A stretch of DNA of 64,000 nucleotides, taken from NCBI GenBank assembly GCA_949130495.1, contig OX422215.1, positions 10,269,302 through 10,333,301 on the forward strand, written 5' to 3'. The notes beneath the pieces are model-generated. The model searched no databases, had not been told where the DNA came from, and saw only the letters and a program-made list of their open reading frames with translations. This document shows, in pieces, positions 1 through 10,189 of this stretch; position 1 is the first letter of the stretch; every line of letters begins with the position of its first letter. The translations under genes were made by a program, and so were the position numbers. This stretch comes from Sambucus nigra (Eukaryota; Streptophyta; Magnoliopsida; Dipsacales; Adoxaceae).

Positions 1-2
1 CT

Positions 3-1103
3 GTTCAGGGGCATAGACAGGGTGAGCAGGGTTCCCAGCAGGGGGATCAGAAGAGGGTCAGATCAGGGAATTATAGGCACGGACAGGGAGGTTTCCGTCA
101 GGGCCATCAGGGTCAACAGGGGCATAATGGGCAGCAGTTTCAACAGGGCCAGCAGGGCCAGTGGAGGAATGGTAACGTCCACCAGGGCCGGGGGCAGCAG
201 GGACCGAGAGGAGAAAACTTCCAGGGGAAGTGTTTTGTTTGTGGCAAGACTGGCCATAAACGCCAGGACTGTCCTGATAAGGGCAGGGCCCCGCAGCAGC
301 AGCAGGGTGCTCGACATGAGCCACAGAGGCCACTTTTTCCACCAGCCCTCCCAGCTCCAGCCCAGGTGCCAGCTCTTCCAGCCATTCCAGCAGTTCCTGT
401 ACAGCAGGGACAGTTACAGTATGGACGTGTCTATAACGTCCACCAGGCAGCAGCTCCGCAGGCACCACCCGCGATTGAGGGTACGTTTCCTATCCATGGC
501 ACTATGGGTCGGGTTTTGTTTGATACGGGGGCAACACATTGCTTTATAGCCACACATTTTGCGAAAGCCTTAGGGTTGTTAGCTACGGCAGAGAGCACAG
601 TGACGTGTGTAGACTCACCATTGGGGAGTGGGTCACTCATTTTCTTTATATGCCGGGGAGTAGGGGTAGAGATTGGTAGTCTGGTATTACCTGCAGATAT
701 GTTGGTATTAGATATGCATGTTCACGATGTGATTATCGGTATGGATTGGCTCACTGATTATAGAGCCATGATTGATTGCTTCGGTGGGAGCATTGTTTTT
801 GCCATTCCGGGGCAAGAGATGTTTGTAGTGACGATGCCTCGCCCAGAGGGAGGCTCGACCGCTCATTTGTATTACCTAGAGGAGGATACCTCTAAGGAGG
901 TTGTGATTCCTTTAGATTCGATCCTATTTGTCAGGGAGTATTCGGATGTGTTTCAGGAGATACCAGGCCTACCCCCTAGTCGAGAGATAGACTTTGTTAT
1001 AGACCTATTGCCAGATACGAGACCTATAGCACGCGCACCGTACCGTATGGCTCCGGTAGAGATGCGAGAGCTACGAGATCAGATAGAGCAGCTGTTAGGT
1101 TAG
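3..1103 (+). pseudogene. Ty3/gypsy polyprotein, gag C-terminus and protease (element A)
   Basis: The frame is open from the window edge, so the element is cut by the window. It starts with a Gln/Gly-rich gag tail, then a CCHC zinc knuckle (CFVCGKTGHKRQDC, coded from 231), then a Pro/Ala/Gln linker. The aspartic protease active site DTGATHCF lies at about 520-545 and the GMDWL flap-side motif near 740. The stretch after about 960 is the conserved lead-in to reverse transcriptase. The frame ends at TAG 1101-1103, where related elements read straight through into the RT motif GFIRRS. The stop is therefore a point mutation, probably CAG to TAG. The clade is judged Tekay/Del-like from the polyprotein, the C-terminal chromodomain and the roughly 3-kb LTR. 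The protease is intact by eye. Confidence 0.9.
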
Positions 1104-2237
1104 GGCTTTATTCGCAGGAGTACCTCGCCTTGGGGCGCTCCAGTTTTGTTTGTGAAAAAGAGGGATGGTTCATTGAGATTGTGTGTGGACTACCGAGAAT
1201 TGAATAAGGTCACGATACGGAATAAATATCCGTTGCCTCGAATCGATGACTTATTTGACCAGTTGAGAGGAGCTTCTTTCTTCTCAAAGATTGATTTGAG
1301 ATCGGGATACCATCAGTTGCGTATCAGGGAGGAGGATGTCTCGAAGACTGCGTTCTTGTCGAGATATGGTTCTTACGAGTTTCGGGTTATGCCTTTTGGT
1401 TTGACAAACGCTCCAGCAGTCTTTATGGACTTGATGAACAGAGTGTTCAGGGATTTCCTAGATCAGTTTGTCATTGTCTTCATCGATGATATTCTGGTTT
1501 ACTCCCAGACAGAGGAGGAGCACGCCGAGCATTTGAGGCAAGTTTTTCAGACACTACGTCAGAACGAGTTGTATGCAAAGTATGAGAAATGCGGGTTTTG
1601 GCTGAAGGAGGTCCAGTTTTTGGGACATATTATTTCCGACCGGGGAATATCTGTTGATCCGGGGAAGGTATCCGCGGTGAGGGAGTGGGGGCAGCCCACG
1701 ACACCAACGGAGATTCGTAGTTTCTTCGGTCTAGCAGGATACTACAGGAGGTTCATCCGGGGATTCTCGAAGATTGCAGGTCCTTTGACACATTTGACTC
1801 GTAAAGGTGTGCCATTCATCTGGAGTGATGCCTGTCAGTTGGCATTCGATGAATTGAAGGATAAATTGACCTCAGCACCTGTGTTAGCATTGCCGAGACC
1901 GGGAGTTGAGTATTTAGTTTACACCGATGCGTCCTTGCAAGGACTTGGAGGTGTATTGGAGCAGGAGAGTCAGGCCATAGCTTATGCTTTCCGTAAGCTA
2001 AAGCCTCATGAGAAGAATTACCCCACTCATGACTTGGATTTGGCGGCAGTTGTTTTTGCTCTTCGGATATGGAGACATTATCTTTTGGGGGAGAAGTTTC
2101 AGTTGTTCACAGACCGCAAGTCCCTACAGTACCTATTCACGCAGAAGGAGTTGAATATGCGACAGCGAAGGTGGCTTGAGTTTGTGAAGGACTACCAGTT
2201 CGATATCAAGTATCACCCGGGGAAGGCTAACGTCTAA
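1104..2237 (+). pseudogene. Reverse transcriptase and RNase H of element A
   Basis: Same frame as the gag-protease block. RT motifs run in order: [20 protein letters not shown], then [11 protein letters not shown] (first catalytic Asp), MPFGLTNAP, and the FIDD box at about 1480-1490 (the plant gypsy version of YxDD). RNase H follows with YTDAS at about 1920 and [13 protein letters not shown] at about 2110. Its second acidic position is Asp (HDLDLAAV) where most relatives have Glu. The frame ends at TAA 2235-2237 inside the conserved ANVxADALSRR motif, so this is a nonsense mutation and not the natural end. Otherwise RT is remarkably well kept, which suggests a fairly young insertion. Confidence 0.92.
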
Positions 2238-2621
2238 GCAGACGCGTTGAGCCGTAGGCCAGCAGATGAAGTGGCATAGGTGTGGAAGGCCAAATGGAAA
2301 GAATTGGGACACCAGGATGCAGTGGCCCGATCATTCATGTCGGTAATGACTGTTACGCTGCAGATTGTCACAAGGGTGGTAAAAGCACAAGCAGGTGACT
2401 CGTTCTGTCAGGAGCAGATAGTTTGATTACTAGCAAAGGGAGCCGAGTCCTATACCGTTAGCTCAGACGAGGGACTACGCTTCAATGGGAGGTTAGTAGT
2501 TCCGGAAGGGGAGGAATTACGGCACGAGGTGATGGCCGAATCGCACGGCTCACGGTTCGCGGTACATCCTGGTGGGGACAAAATGTACCAAGACATGAGA
2601 TGACAGTATTGGTGGAGCGGA
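2238..2621 (+). pseudogene. RNase H-integrase linker and start of integrase zinc finger, with three stops (element A)
   Basis: This continues in the same frame from the ADALSRR motif. It is interrupted by TAG 2277-2279, TGA 2424-2426 and TGA 2601-2603. The two His of the HHCC zinc finger are visible at about 2545-2575 (SHGSRFAVHPGGDKMY), followed by a YWW motif after the last stop. All three stops fit C-to-T change of CAG or CGA codons. No frameshift is needed to link this stretch to the RT block upstream or the integrase block downstream. Confidence 0.8.
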
Positions 2622-3809
2622 ATGAAGAGAGATATTGCCGAGTTTGTTTCTAAATGCGCCACTTGTCAACTAGTAAAAGTGGATCATCAGAGACCGGCAG
2701 GACTGCTACAGCCGTTAGAGGTTCCGATGTGGATGTGGGAGAGCATCTCCATGGACTTTATCACGGGATTGCCTACGTCACAGAGAGGTCACGACTCCAT
2801 TTGGGTAATTGTGGACAAGTTGACCAAAGTCGCTCATTTTCTACCCGTAAGGACAGACTACATTGCGGGACAGTATGCCCAGCTCTTCATTTCAGAGATT
2901 GTGAGACTTCACGGTGTACCCCTAAATATCATGTCTGACAGAGATAAGATATTTGTTTCGCGGTTTTGGGAGAGTTTCCAGGAGGCCATGGGTACGGAAT
3001 TGCGGTTGAGTACGACTTATCATCCGCAGACCGATGGGCAGACCGAGCGCACAAATCAGATGTTGGAGGACATGCTACGCATGTGCATTATTGACTTTGG
3101 AGGTGGATGGGAGCAATACCTTCCACTGGTAGAGTTTTCTTACAACAACTCTTACCAGTTCACCATTGGCATGGCTCCATTTGAGGCGTTGTACGGTAGA
3201 CCTTGTCGTTCCCCAGCATGTTGGTTGGAGGTGGGGGATAACAAACTTCTTGGGCCGGAAGTGATTCAGGATACTTCGGCGAGGATAGAATTGATTCGGA
3301 GTCGCATTCGGGTAGCTCAGGATCGACAGAAGAGCTACGCTGATGCGAAGAGGTTCTTCAGGGAGTTCCAAGTGGGGGACCAGGTTTTGCGCAGAGTATC
3401 TCCTATGAAGGGGATTATGCGTTTCGGGAAGAAAGGGAAGTTGGCACCAAGATATGTGGGACCATTTCCTATTATTGAGCGGATTGGACCGGTTGCGTAT
3501 AGACTTGGACTACTGGAGCATTTACATCGGATTCACGATGTATTTCATAGTTCCTCGCTAAGGAAATATCTTAGAGACAATTTGGCTCATTCTCATATTT
3601 CTTTGGAGGACATCGATCTCCAGCCGGATAGCTCTTACGAGGAGGGGTCGATTGCTGTTTTGGACCGAAGTGAGCAGAAACTGCGGTCAAAGATAGTTCC
3701 ATTAGTGCGTGTTCAGTGGCGACATCATAATGTCGAGGAGTCCACATGGGAGCGCGAGGATGAGATGCGCGAACGTTATCCAGAGTTGTTCTTACCAGGT
3801 ACTTTCTAG
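2622..3809 (+). pseudogene. Integrase with C-terminal chromodomain (element A)
   Basis: Same frame as the upstream pol. It opens inside the HHCC zinc finger (KCATCQL supplies the two Cys). The catalytic core shows all three acidic residues: Asp in SMDFITGLP, Asp in MSDRDKIF and Glu in DGQTERTNQ. The GPY/F-type region holds RYVGPFPIIERIGPVAYRL. The end is a chromodomain-like module (LVRVQWRHHNVEESTWERED, then MRERYPELF), which defines chromoviruses and in known cases tethers integration to modified chromatin. It ends at TAG 3807-3809, the expected position just before the polypurine tract. This block of 395 codons is intact, but its translation is blocked by the five upstream stops. Confidence 0.93.
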
Positions 3810-3834
3810 TTCCGAATTTCGGGACGAAATTCAG

Positions 3835-3851
3835 TTATTAGGGGGGAAGTA
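3835..3851 (+). other. Polypurine tract of element A
   Basis: A purine run (ttattaggggggaagtat) lies directly before the LTR start TGTAATACCCC and 25 nt after the polyprotein stop. This is the expected primer site for plus-strand DNA synthesis, and it shows that the LTR to the right is the 3' LTR of element A. Confidence 0.85.
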
Positions 3852-4506
3852 TGTAATACCCCGTATTTTTGTGATATTTATTTTATGGGAGTAATTAATT
3901 AAATGAGAATTAATTGGAAATTAATCCGGATAAAAATACTAGCGAGATGTGAGTTGGTATTTGACTATATTGAGCATATATGATGTTATATGAATATTGA
4001 ATTATGGAATTTGTCATGAGATTGTAATATACGGCAATTTGGAAATTTTGTTGAGACGCGTGTGACAGTCGCGTCATGGTGTATAATTATTTTAATTATA
4101 AAAGTGAATTTAAATTCTATTAACCGTATGGTCGTTTTGAGTGCGCCAACGCGTCCGGAAGGGTCGAGATAGTCAGAAAACACTAGCCGGGGGTTTAGTT
4201 TGGGTCCCGGGGTATTTTTAGGCCATACCGGCAACATAAAGGGTAGTTTGGTAATTTTGTATTTTTGGGAATTAAAAGTGACGAAAATTAAGAGTCTTTA
4301 TCTGATTGGGAATAGACCCACTAAACCCACTAACCAACCCTTAATGACCCAATAAGCTACGGGGGTTATTAGATTAGGTTTCCAAAACTTTCCAAAAGAA
4401 AACCCTAGCCACCATTGGAGAAAAGCTTGGAGAGAGAGAGAAGAAGGGAATTCTGCAGAAAGAGAGAGAGAGCTTCATCAAATCAACACCAAATTCAGAG
4501 ACACTC

Positions 4507-4516
4507 GAGGCAAGTG
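4507..4516 (+). promoter_or_regulatory. Splice-donor-like motif AG|GCAAGTG in the LTR leader
   Basis: GAGGCAAGTG follows a GA-rich leader. The same AGG(C/T)AAGT core recurs at the matching place in the LTRs of P (AGGTAAGTG, 21697-21705), S (8648-8657, minus), the 15-kb fragment (15367-15376, minus), M' (51407-51416, minus) and N2 (63398-63407, minus). It fits a GT or GC splice donor. Splicing is inference only. Confidence 0.4.
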
Positions 4517-4971
4517 ATTTAATTCTATTTAATTCAGAGAATGTTTCTTCCATGTTAGATAAATTGAAAGATTTACATTTGTTCTTGGAAGATAAATAAA
4601 AACCCATTCTAATTAAACTTAGAACTTGAATTTTGAGGACAAATTGCATGTAGAATAGTATGGAGATGATTATTCTGATGTTAATATATGTTGGATGTAA
4701 CAAAAACGGATCTAGAATGGACTTATTGAGGATTTAAAATTCTAGGGTTTATGTTCTTGAAAATTTGGGGGAAAAGGGTAGAGATTTGATGAATTAATGA
4801 TGTTAGGATGTGTTAATTCCTTAAAAGATGTTAGTATATAACCTTAGTATGTTTTAGGATGATTGGAGACCTTAAAACATTGATTGGACGAATTTTGGTT
4901 GAGATTTGAGGTGTTAAAATTGGTGAAAAATGAAACTGGGGAAATCTGGGCCGAAACTGGTCCCTCGTTAG

Positions 4972-5175
4972 AAGACCTCTCCAGGTCGTTCGAACGAGCT
5001 TCGAACGAGTTGACCATTGACTTCTAACGAGGGTAAAGTTCGTTCGATGGGTTCGTTCGAACGAGATCTCGTTAGAAAGCCCACTTCGTTCGAACGAGAT
5101 CTCGTTAGAAGACTCAGTTCGTTCAACCGAAGTCTCGTTCGAATAGCCTCGTTCGAACGAGACTTCGAACGAGTT
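4972..5175 (+). repeat. Array of self-complementary TCGTTCGAACGA words in the LTR
   Basis: About 200 bp built of palindromic TCGTTCGAACGA (near 4986, 5053, 5086 and 5149) and of CTCGTTAGAA with its inverse TTCTAACGAG. The spacing is irregular, so this is not a simple tandem repeat. Arms in both orientations could form many alternative hairpins. An apparent 82-codon frame here (5017-5265) is a by-product of the repeat. Confidence 0.85.
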
Positions 5176-6818
5176 GACAGTTTAGGCTTTTTAGCCTGTT
5201 TTGATTCCGAGTACCCCGTAACCTTGTGTATAGGTAGAGATATCCTTTCCTCGATGAGTATTTGATATATTGGGAATGGTTGGGATATAATGAGGAGTCA
5301 AACCTAGAAGTGTAGGTTGAACCTAAGGGAAAATATGAAGTAGGACGTGAGTGTCTATTACGATGTGAGCTATTGACGGCCTAATTAATTATATTAACCG
5401 GGGACATATAAATGGTGTAGTATTATATGTCAGTACGAGAAGAGATTTGTACCAATATATTATGGTGATTACTAAGACGTGTGCATACTTAGTATATGTA
5501 TTGATTTATGTGTATGACATACCTACCATACTTGCTATCACCGGAGGTTTGCATTCGCTTAGGGGCCTCTAATCCTTGTGTTTCCCGGATTTAGACTGGT
5601 TACCTCGATGAACATAGGTCAGAGAAGGACTTATTGGGATGTTAATAAGTCTGCTGATCGTGGGAGCGCAGGTATGTGCGTGACCCATGTGATGTGACTG
5701 TGTTCGCCTCCATTATTTATGATGTTGTTATCTATGAACTATTCCTGAGAGGTTCGGAATATGTGATCCTTATGTACGTGATGTACCGGGATGGATAGCA
5801 GAGTATGCGTGCACCGCAGCTAGTTCTCGGGGTGCTTGTATTGTATTATATTGTATATTTATGTTGTGGAAAATAAACACTTAGTAAAATGGTAACTTTC
5901 ATATGGCATTTTGTGTATAACTATGGAATAACATAAAAGGGATAATCTATAACGAGTTGTATTACTTTTATATGATAACCTGAATTTACGTTAAGCCCCT
6001 ATTTAATTGAGATCGTTATAATGTTAATGGGAATCGAGTATTAAGGATAGAGCATATGACAGTCTAGCTAGATATGATGTCACTTAGCTAGTGGTTTGTG
6101 TCATTTTAGATGGGTACTTACGTTATGAGTGCACAGTTAGACGAGAGGTGAGAATTTCATGTGAGTGCACGTCCTAACATGTACTTTACATTTAATGTTT
6201 TAAATGTTTTTAAAGCACTTGCAGGTTTTTAAAATATCTCCACATTCGGGCTCTGACCTGTTTGCTTTCAAATCTATTTTTTTGTAAAACTATTTTAGGT
6301 GCCCAGCCACAAGGACACCATGCATAGGATACTCATTCAAGTGACGAGCTGTAGCTGTTTGTGGAAGCTACAGGGATTTGCTTTTAGACGCTTCTATCAT
6401 TTGGATTCCATATTCAGTATTCTTCAGTTGTAGGGCATGTTGCCCAAATTCTATTAGGGACATCTCCATTTCAGTTTTCAGACTTTGGCATGTATTAACT
6501 CGGTATTTATTATTTCGTTACTTATTTCAGTTGTGGGATTTGTTGTGAGGAGTTTTCCTCTGGATTTATTCATATCATGTGATGGTTATTCTATTATTTC
6601 GTTATGGTGAATGGTGAAATTATTCTTGCTTTAAATCTTTTACTGCATGTTAATCAGACTTTAATGTAAAATTTGACAACTTACTTTTTAAATACTAGGT
6701 GGTTAGTAATAATAAAATGTTTTCAACAGTGATGCTATTAACTGAGCCAACTTGGAATTTTGAATTTATTTAATAAAGGAGTAGCTAACCGGTATTTAAT
6801 TAGTCGGGGTGTCACAGG

Positions 6819-6830
6819 TGGTATCAGAGC
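6819..6830 (+). other. Primer-binding site, initiator tRNA-Met type (element B)
   Basis: TGGTATCAGAGC lies two bases after the LTR end. It is complementary to the 3' end of plant initiator tRNA-Met and starts minus-strand DNA synthesis. Confidence 0.95.
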
Positions 6831-7000
6831 ATCAGGTTCTAGTGTCCTTTAGGATCTGTACGGCTATTATGTTTCCGCTAAGTTTTCTTTGATGTAGAGC
6901 CCTATATGTTAGGACTGTTGTACTCTTTTTGTGTATGCTACGTTCTTCAGCTATTTTAAGCTTATGACTGCGAACTTATAAACCTTCATTCTTATTTCAA

Positions 7001-7535
7001 ATGCCTCCACGACGTGCACGACGAGTTCCCAGGCATGCAACGCCTGAACCCCAGCCCGCTCCAGTTCAGGGCATGATGAACGTCGCTGAGGTTGCAGCCA
7101 TTGTAGCCCAAGCGGTAAATTCCGCAATTGCCGTAGTTCAGCAGGCACCACCTCAGGCGCCGGTTGCCGCGCCAGTACAGGCGAATGTATTCCCGTCTGC
7201 TTGGGAACGTGTACGTGACGCTTTTCAGAAAGCGCATCCGCTAGAGTTTGCAGGTAGCTCAGATGTGGTAGTCTCGAGCCAGTGGAGGAAGGATATGCAG
7301 AGGCACTTGAGGATGTATGAGTGCACGGATGTTCAGAAGCAGGTGCTAGCTACTTTCAAGCTAGTTGGATCTGCACTGCAGTGGTGGGAGTCTATTACCA
7401 CCGTGGAGGAGAGGGATACTCTCACTATTCAGGACTTTTGGGTGCGGTTTGACCGCAAGTACTTTCTGTCCGCTGTTCATACGGAAATGAGGAGGAAATT
7501 GATGAGTCTGAAGCAGGAGGGTAAGACCGTGGCAC
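7001..7535 (+). pseudogene. Gag N-terminus of element B, truncated
   Basis: The ATG at 7001 opens MPPRRARRVPRHATPEP, the basic, proline-rich start usual for this clade, 170 nt after the primer-binding site. The retrotransposon gag domain follows, with WRKDMQRHLRMYECTD, VLATFKLVGSALQWWES and WVRFDRKYF. The frame is intact for about 178 codons. It then breaks at KQEGKTVA, where a minus-strand LTR (S) takes over. The last 11 codons of the apparent frame (to 7567) are LTR sequence. The rest of gag and all of pol are missing to the right. Confidence 0.9.
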
Positions 7536-9386
7536 CAATTTTCTGGTTCGGGACTCTTTCATCGTGACACCAATTTTAAAGTTTGGTTCGGCATTTTTCA
7601 TCGACCCCAAACATATAATAACTTTATGTTAGTTCGAAATGTCACATCGATCCTAACATAATTAAATTTAGGTAAAATTCTCTTAACCCAAACTTTTATA
7701 TAATTTAGTAGGTACACACCCGACCTATCAAATCATGCCCGTACGTAATATATTTTACTTATATTCACCGTACTCATTAATTTACAATTTATTTCACTAT
7801 TGTAATTATTCGAGTATTCACGCAACTCTAAGGGTCCTAGTTACCCCTCCCTTAATTCAGTAGTTAAGTTAACTTTAACCTACTAGTATTATTCCGGAAA
7901 TTTACTCTCACTCTTTTCGTAGCTAAATTCTCGCAATCCCAACATACGGCTATCGATCGTTCTCCCGTCGGTCCATTTCTCCAAAATTCCCACTTAATCA
8001 TTTATGAAGAAATCTAATGGTACACCTACTGGTATTTATGAAGTCTCCTCATAGGTAAACTATCATCACTAAGGTTCCTATCGAGCGATGGTAATTAAAA
8101 GCAAATTTATTCACAAAATTTTCTAAAGTCCAGCCAGGGTCGATCGATCGATGGGATATGGTCGATCGATCGACTTCTCGATCGATCGACATTTAAGGGT
8201 CGATCGATCGATCAAGCAGTGACAGACCCAGTTCATCTTCTTCTTACGGGTTTCACCATTTTTGTCTATCTATCTTTCATGATAATCCACCATATTTGCA
8301 ACCAACAATTTCTAATCATTGCTACATGTTTTGGGATGATTACTAACGATTTAAAATAACAAAATCATTATAAATCTTGGCCAAATTAACTAAAAATCTC
8401 TCTAATATTCAAGAACCCTAAAAATACATTATTTATAACTTTCATCCTAATTCCATATTTTTAGTTCGAATTAATCATCTAGTTTTCTATGATATCAAAA
8501 TACTTGGAAATCCAAAAACGTCCTATATGCAATCCCTATCAATCATGGATCATAATCAATTGTTTTACTCCCAAGAATATCATAAAAACCATGTTCTTCC
8601 TAAGGCTTAATTATGGATATTATAACTCAATTTATTTTGCAAATAACCACTTGCCTTATGATTTGTAGGGTCTGATTTCGTGGTTGTTGATGATGGTTGA
8701 TGATTTTGTTCCTTCAATCCTCCTTCCCAACGGATTTGTGGTGAAATCTCCTTAGAATTTCCCCTCCTTCCTTCTTTTGCCTTAGGAAATTGCCTCTCTC
8801 TCTTCTCTAATGGCTATGGTATATTTTCTTTCTTTCTAACCCTAGCCTCAACTCATATAATCTGATTTAGGGTTTCAAAATTCGTAGGTCTACTTACCCA
8901 TAAATGTAAAGAGACCAAAATGCCCTCGAATGGTCCCGGTTTAGCCCGAAAATGACCCGACACTCAACTAGTACCCCCAGGTACACTATTTTGACTAATT
9001 TGACCCTTTCGGAATCATCTGTGGACTCTAAATTATCGTTTGAGTCTCCTAAAATACTTTTCTAATCTCATCTTCAATTTTTGTCTACGCGTGACACTCG
9101 GTTGAAATAACTCAGGTACGTCTATATAATCACTAGACCGTACTTAACAACATTCAAAATTTACTACTCACATTTTGTAAATTTCTATATCATCATATTA
9201 ATCTTTATTAATCATTATATCATATTAAATTACTCTTCTCACGTAATTTAAATAAAACGTCTTTTATCACATTAAATTACTCTACTCACGTAATTTAAAT
9301 AAAACATATCACATTAAATTACTCTACTCGCGTAATTTAAATAAAAATGAATTTTTCCTAATTAAGCAGAATTCCGGGGTATTACA
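7530..9386 (-). repeat. LTR S, gypsy type, minus orientation
   Basis: Read on the minus strand it starts TGTAATACCCCGG at 9386 and ends at about 7565 (TTGGTGTCA) or 7530 (TTGGTGCCA). The last 36-43 bp are present twice in tandem. It holds a donor-like AAGGCAAGTGG at 8648-8657 and a GTCGATCGATCGA cassette at 8138-8216. No polypurine tract, primer-binding site or matching TSD is visible, so it is a solo or rearranged LTR. The left junction destroys element B gag. No coding frame is supported inside it. Confidence 0.75.
8138..8216 (-). repeat. GTCGATCGATCGA cassette in LTR S
   Basis: Four blocks of (GATC)n-type sequence (CGATCGATCGA) sit within 80 bp, bounded by GGG or GAC. The words are perfect palindromes and rich in CG. 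The position matches the cassette of the other gypsy LTRs, about 430 nt downstream of the donor-like motif. Confidence 0.85.
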
Positions 9387-9808
9387 TGTAATTGAAACAG
9401 ATACTACACATGCAACGCATCAAACAATCACAAACAGAGAAATGAGGAAAAATCCCCCAAGGGGCAAAACCATTTATTTCCACTATAATTTCTAAATTAT
9501 GGTTTACACGAAATACAATGAAAATACAAAGAATGACATACGAAATACCCACAGGCGTCGATTAGATGTCATCGGCTAGAGATCCCACAAGAGCTCCAGA
9601 TGGTCAGTAATGGAAAGGCCTTCCTCTCCACAAAATATCCTTCATCAATAGTAGAATTTTAGCTAGGGTTTTGAAACGATTCACGAGGTGTTTAGGAAGA
9701 CTGGTGAATCATATGGTGTGTTTGGGAAACACAAATAATGAAGACTTAACGAGTTGGGGCTTTCAAAATCATTTTAAAAAGTCTTGACGAAATGACCCAT
9801 GAATCTGG

Positions 9809-9819
9809 GTATTTATAGG
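9809..9819 (-). promoter_or_regulatory. TATA box of LTR T
   Basis: CTATAAATACC on the minus strand. The identical word occurs in LTR U at 53489-53499, and close variants occur in LTRs of V and G. Confidence 0.7.
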
Positions 9820-9837
9820 ATCCGAATTAAATGGAGG

Positions 9838-10018
9838 ATCGACGCAATTTTATCCAGGTCGGACCGGTCCATTTTTCTTGGTCGGATCGATCCAGTATCG
9901 GATCAGTTAAGTTTAGCTTCGGTCTGGGGTTTACTGGTTTTGCAAGATGCTAAATCGGTTCATTTTTCTCCAGGGCCGGATCGGTTTGTTTTCTTGGATG
10001 CCCGAATCGGTCCGGTTC
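9838..10018 (-). repeat. CGGACCGGTC/GATCGATCC word cluster in LTR T
   Basis: Dispersed words such as GGTCGGACCGGTCC, GGTCGGATCGATCC, GGGCCGGATCGG and CCCGAATCGGTCCGG occur immediately upstream (in LTR sense) of the TATA box. They are partly palindromic and C+G rich in an AT-rich surrounding. Confidence 0.7.
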
Positions 10019-10149
10019 TGCAGAAAACTTGCTCTCCCTTGTTGTCTTCTATTCAAGTCAACGAATCCCAAAAGCAAGATGATTGTGGAGCATTACTGTA
10101 AATGATGTTATCATGATGTTGCATGATGCTATGATCCACGATCAAGGCT

Positions 10150-10189
10150 ACATGGATGATCGTGTAGCGTCATGGATGATCGTGTAGAC
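10150..10189. repeat. Short tandem duplication (about 20 bp, two copies)
   Basis: CATGGATGATCGTGTAG occurs twice in direct order with a short spacer. The role is unknown; it may be a replication-slippage trace. Confidence 0.7.

Larger units (their letters stand above)
3852..6816 (+). repeat. LTR shared by element A (as 3' LTR) and element B (as 5' LTR), 2965 bp
   Basis: It begins TGTAATACCCCG and ends GGGGTGTCACA, imperfect inverted ends typical of this group. A polypurine tract adjoins its left end and an initiator-Met primer-binding site its right end. One LTR therefore serves pol on the left and gag on the right. The segment around 4380-4500 (aaccctagccaccattgg, GA-rich run) resembles a transcript leader. 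A donor-like GAGGCAAGTG lies at 4507-4516. A self-complementary array lies at 4972-5175. No open reading frame in it looks coding. Confidence 0.93.
9387..10140 (-). repeat. LTR T, copia-like, minus orientation, boundaries approximate
   Basis: On the minus strand there is a promoter region, a strong TATA box (CTATAAATACC, plus coordinates 9809-9819), then a leader with GTTTCCCAAAC and GAATCGTTT, and a tail GGTTTTGCCCC leading to LTR S. The same order and several of the same words occur in LTR U (52853-54021), so the two are related. Its downstream end is cut by LTR S at 9386/9387. Its upstream start near 10140 is uncertain. A plus-strand frame of 100 codons (9799-10101) is antisense to this promoter and not considered a gene. 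Confidence 0.6.

Noticed and set aside
22..549. Open frames of 175, 136, 84 and 81 codons on both strands at the window start
   Set aside because: They are shifted readings of the Gln/Gly-rich gag; only the frame from position 3 has the zinc knuckle and protease motifs.
3075..3371. 98-codon minus-strand frame inside integrase of element A
   Set aside because: Antisense reading of a well-supported integrase core; similar mirror frames occur in P.
5017..5265. 82-codon frame with a repeated SFERDLVR-type motif, looking like a repeat protein
   Set aside because: It is the translation of the TCGTTCGAACGA array inside the LTR, and no homologous frame exists in the other LTRs.
8138..8216. Regular repeats with spacers, superficially CRISPR-like
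   Set aside because: Plant DNA, words of only about 12 bp, irregular spacing, inside an LTR and without cas genes.
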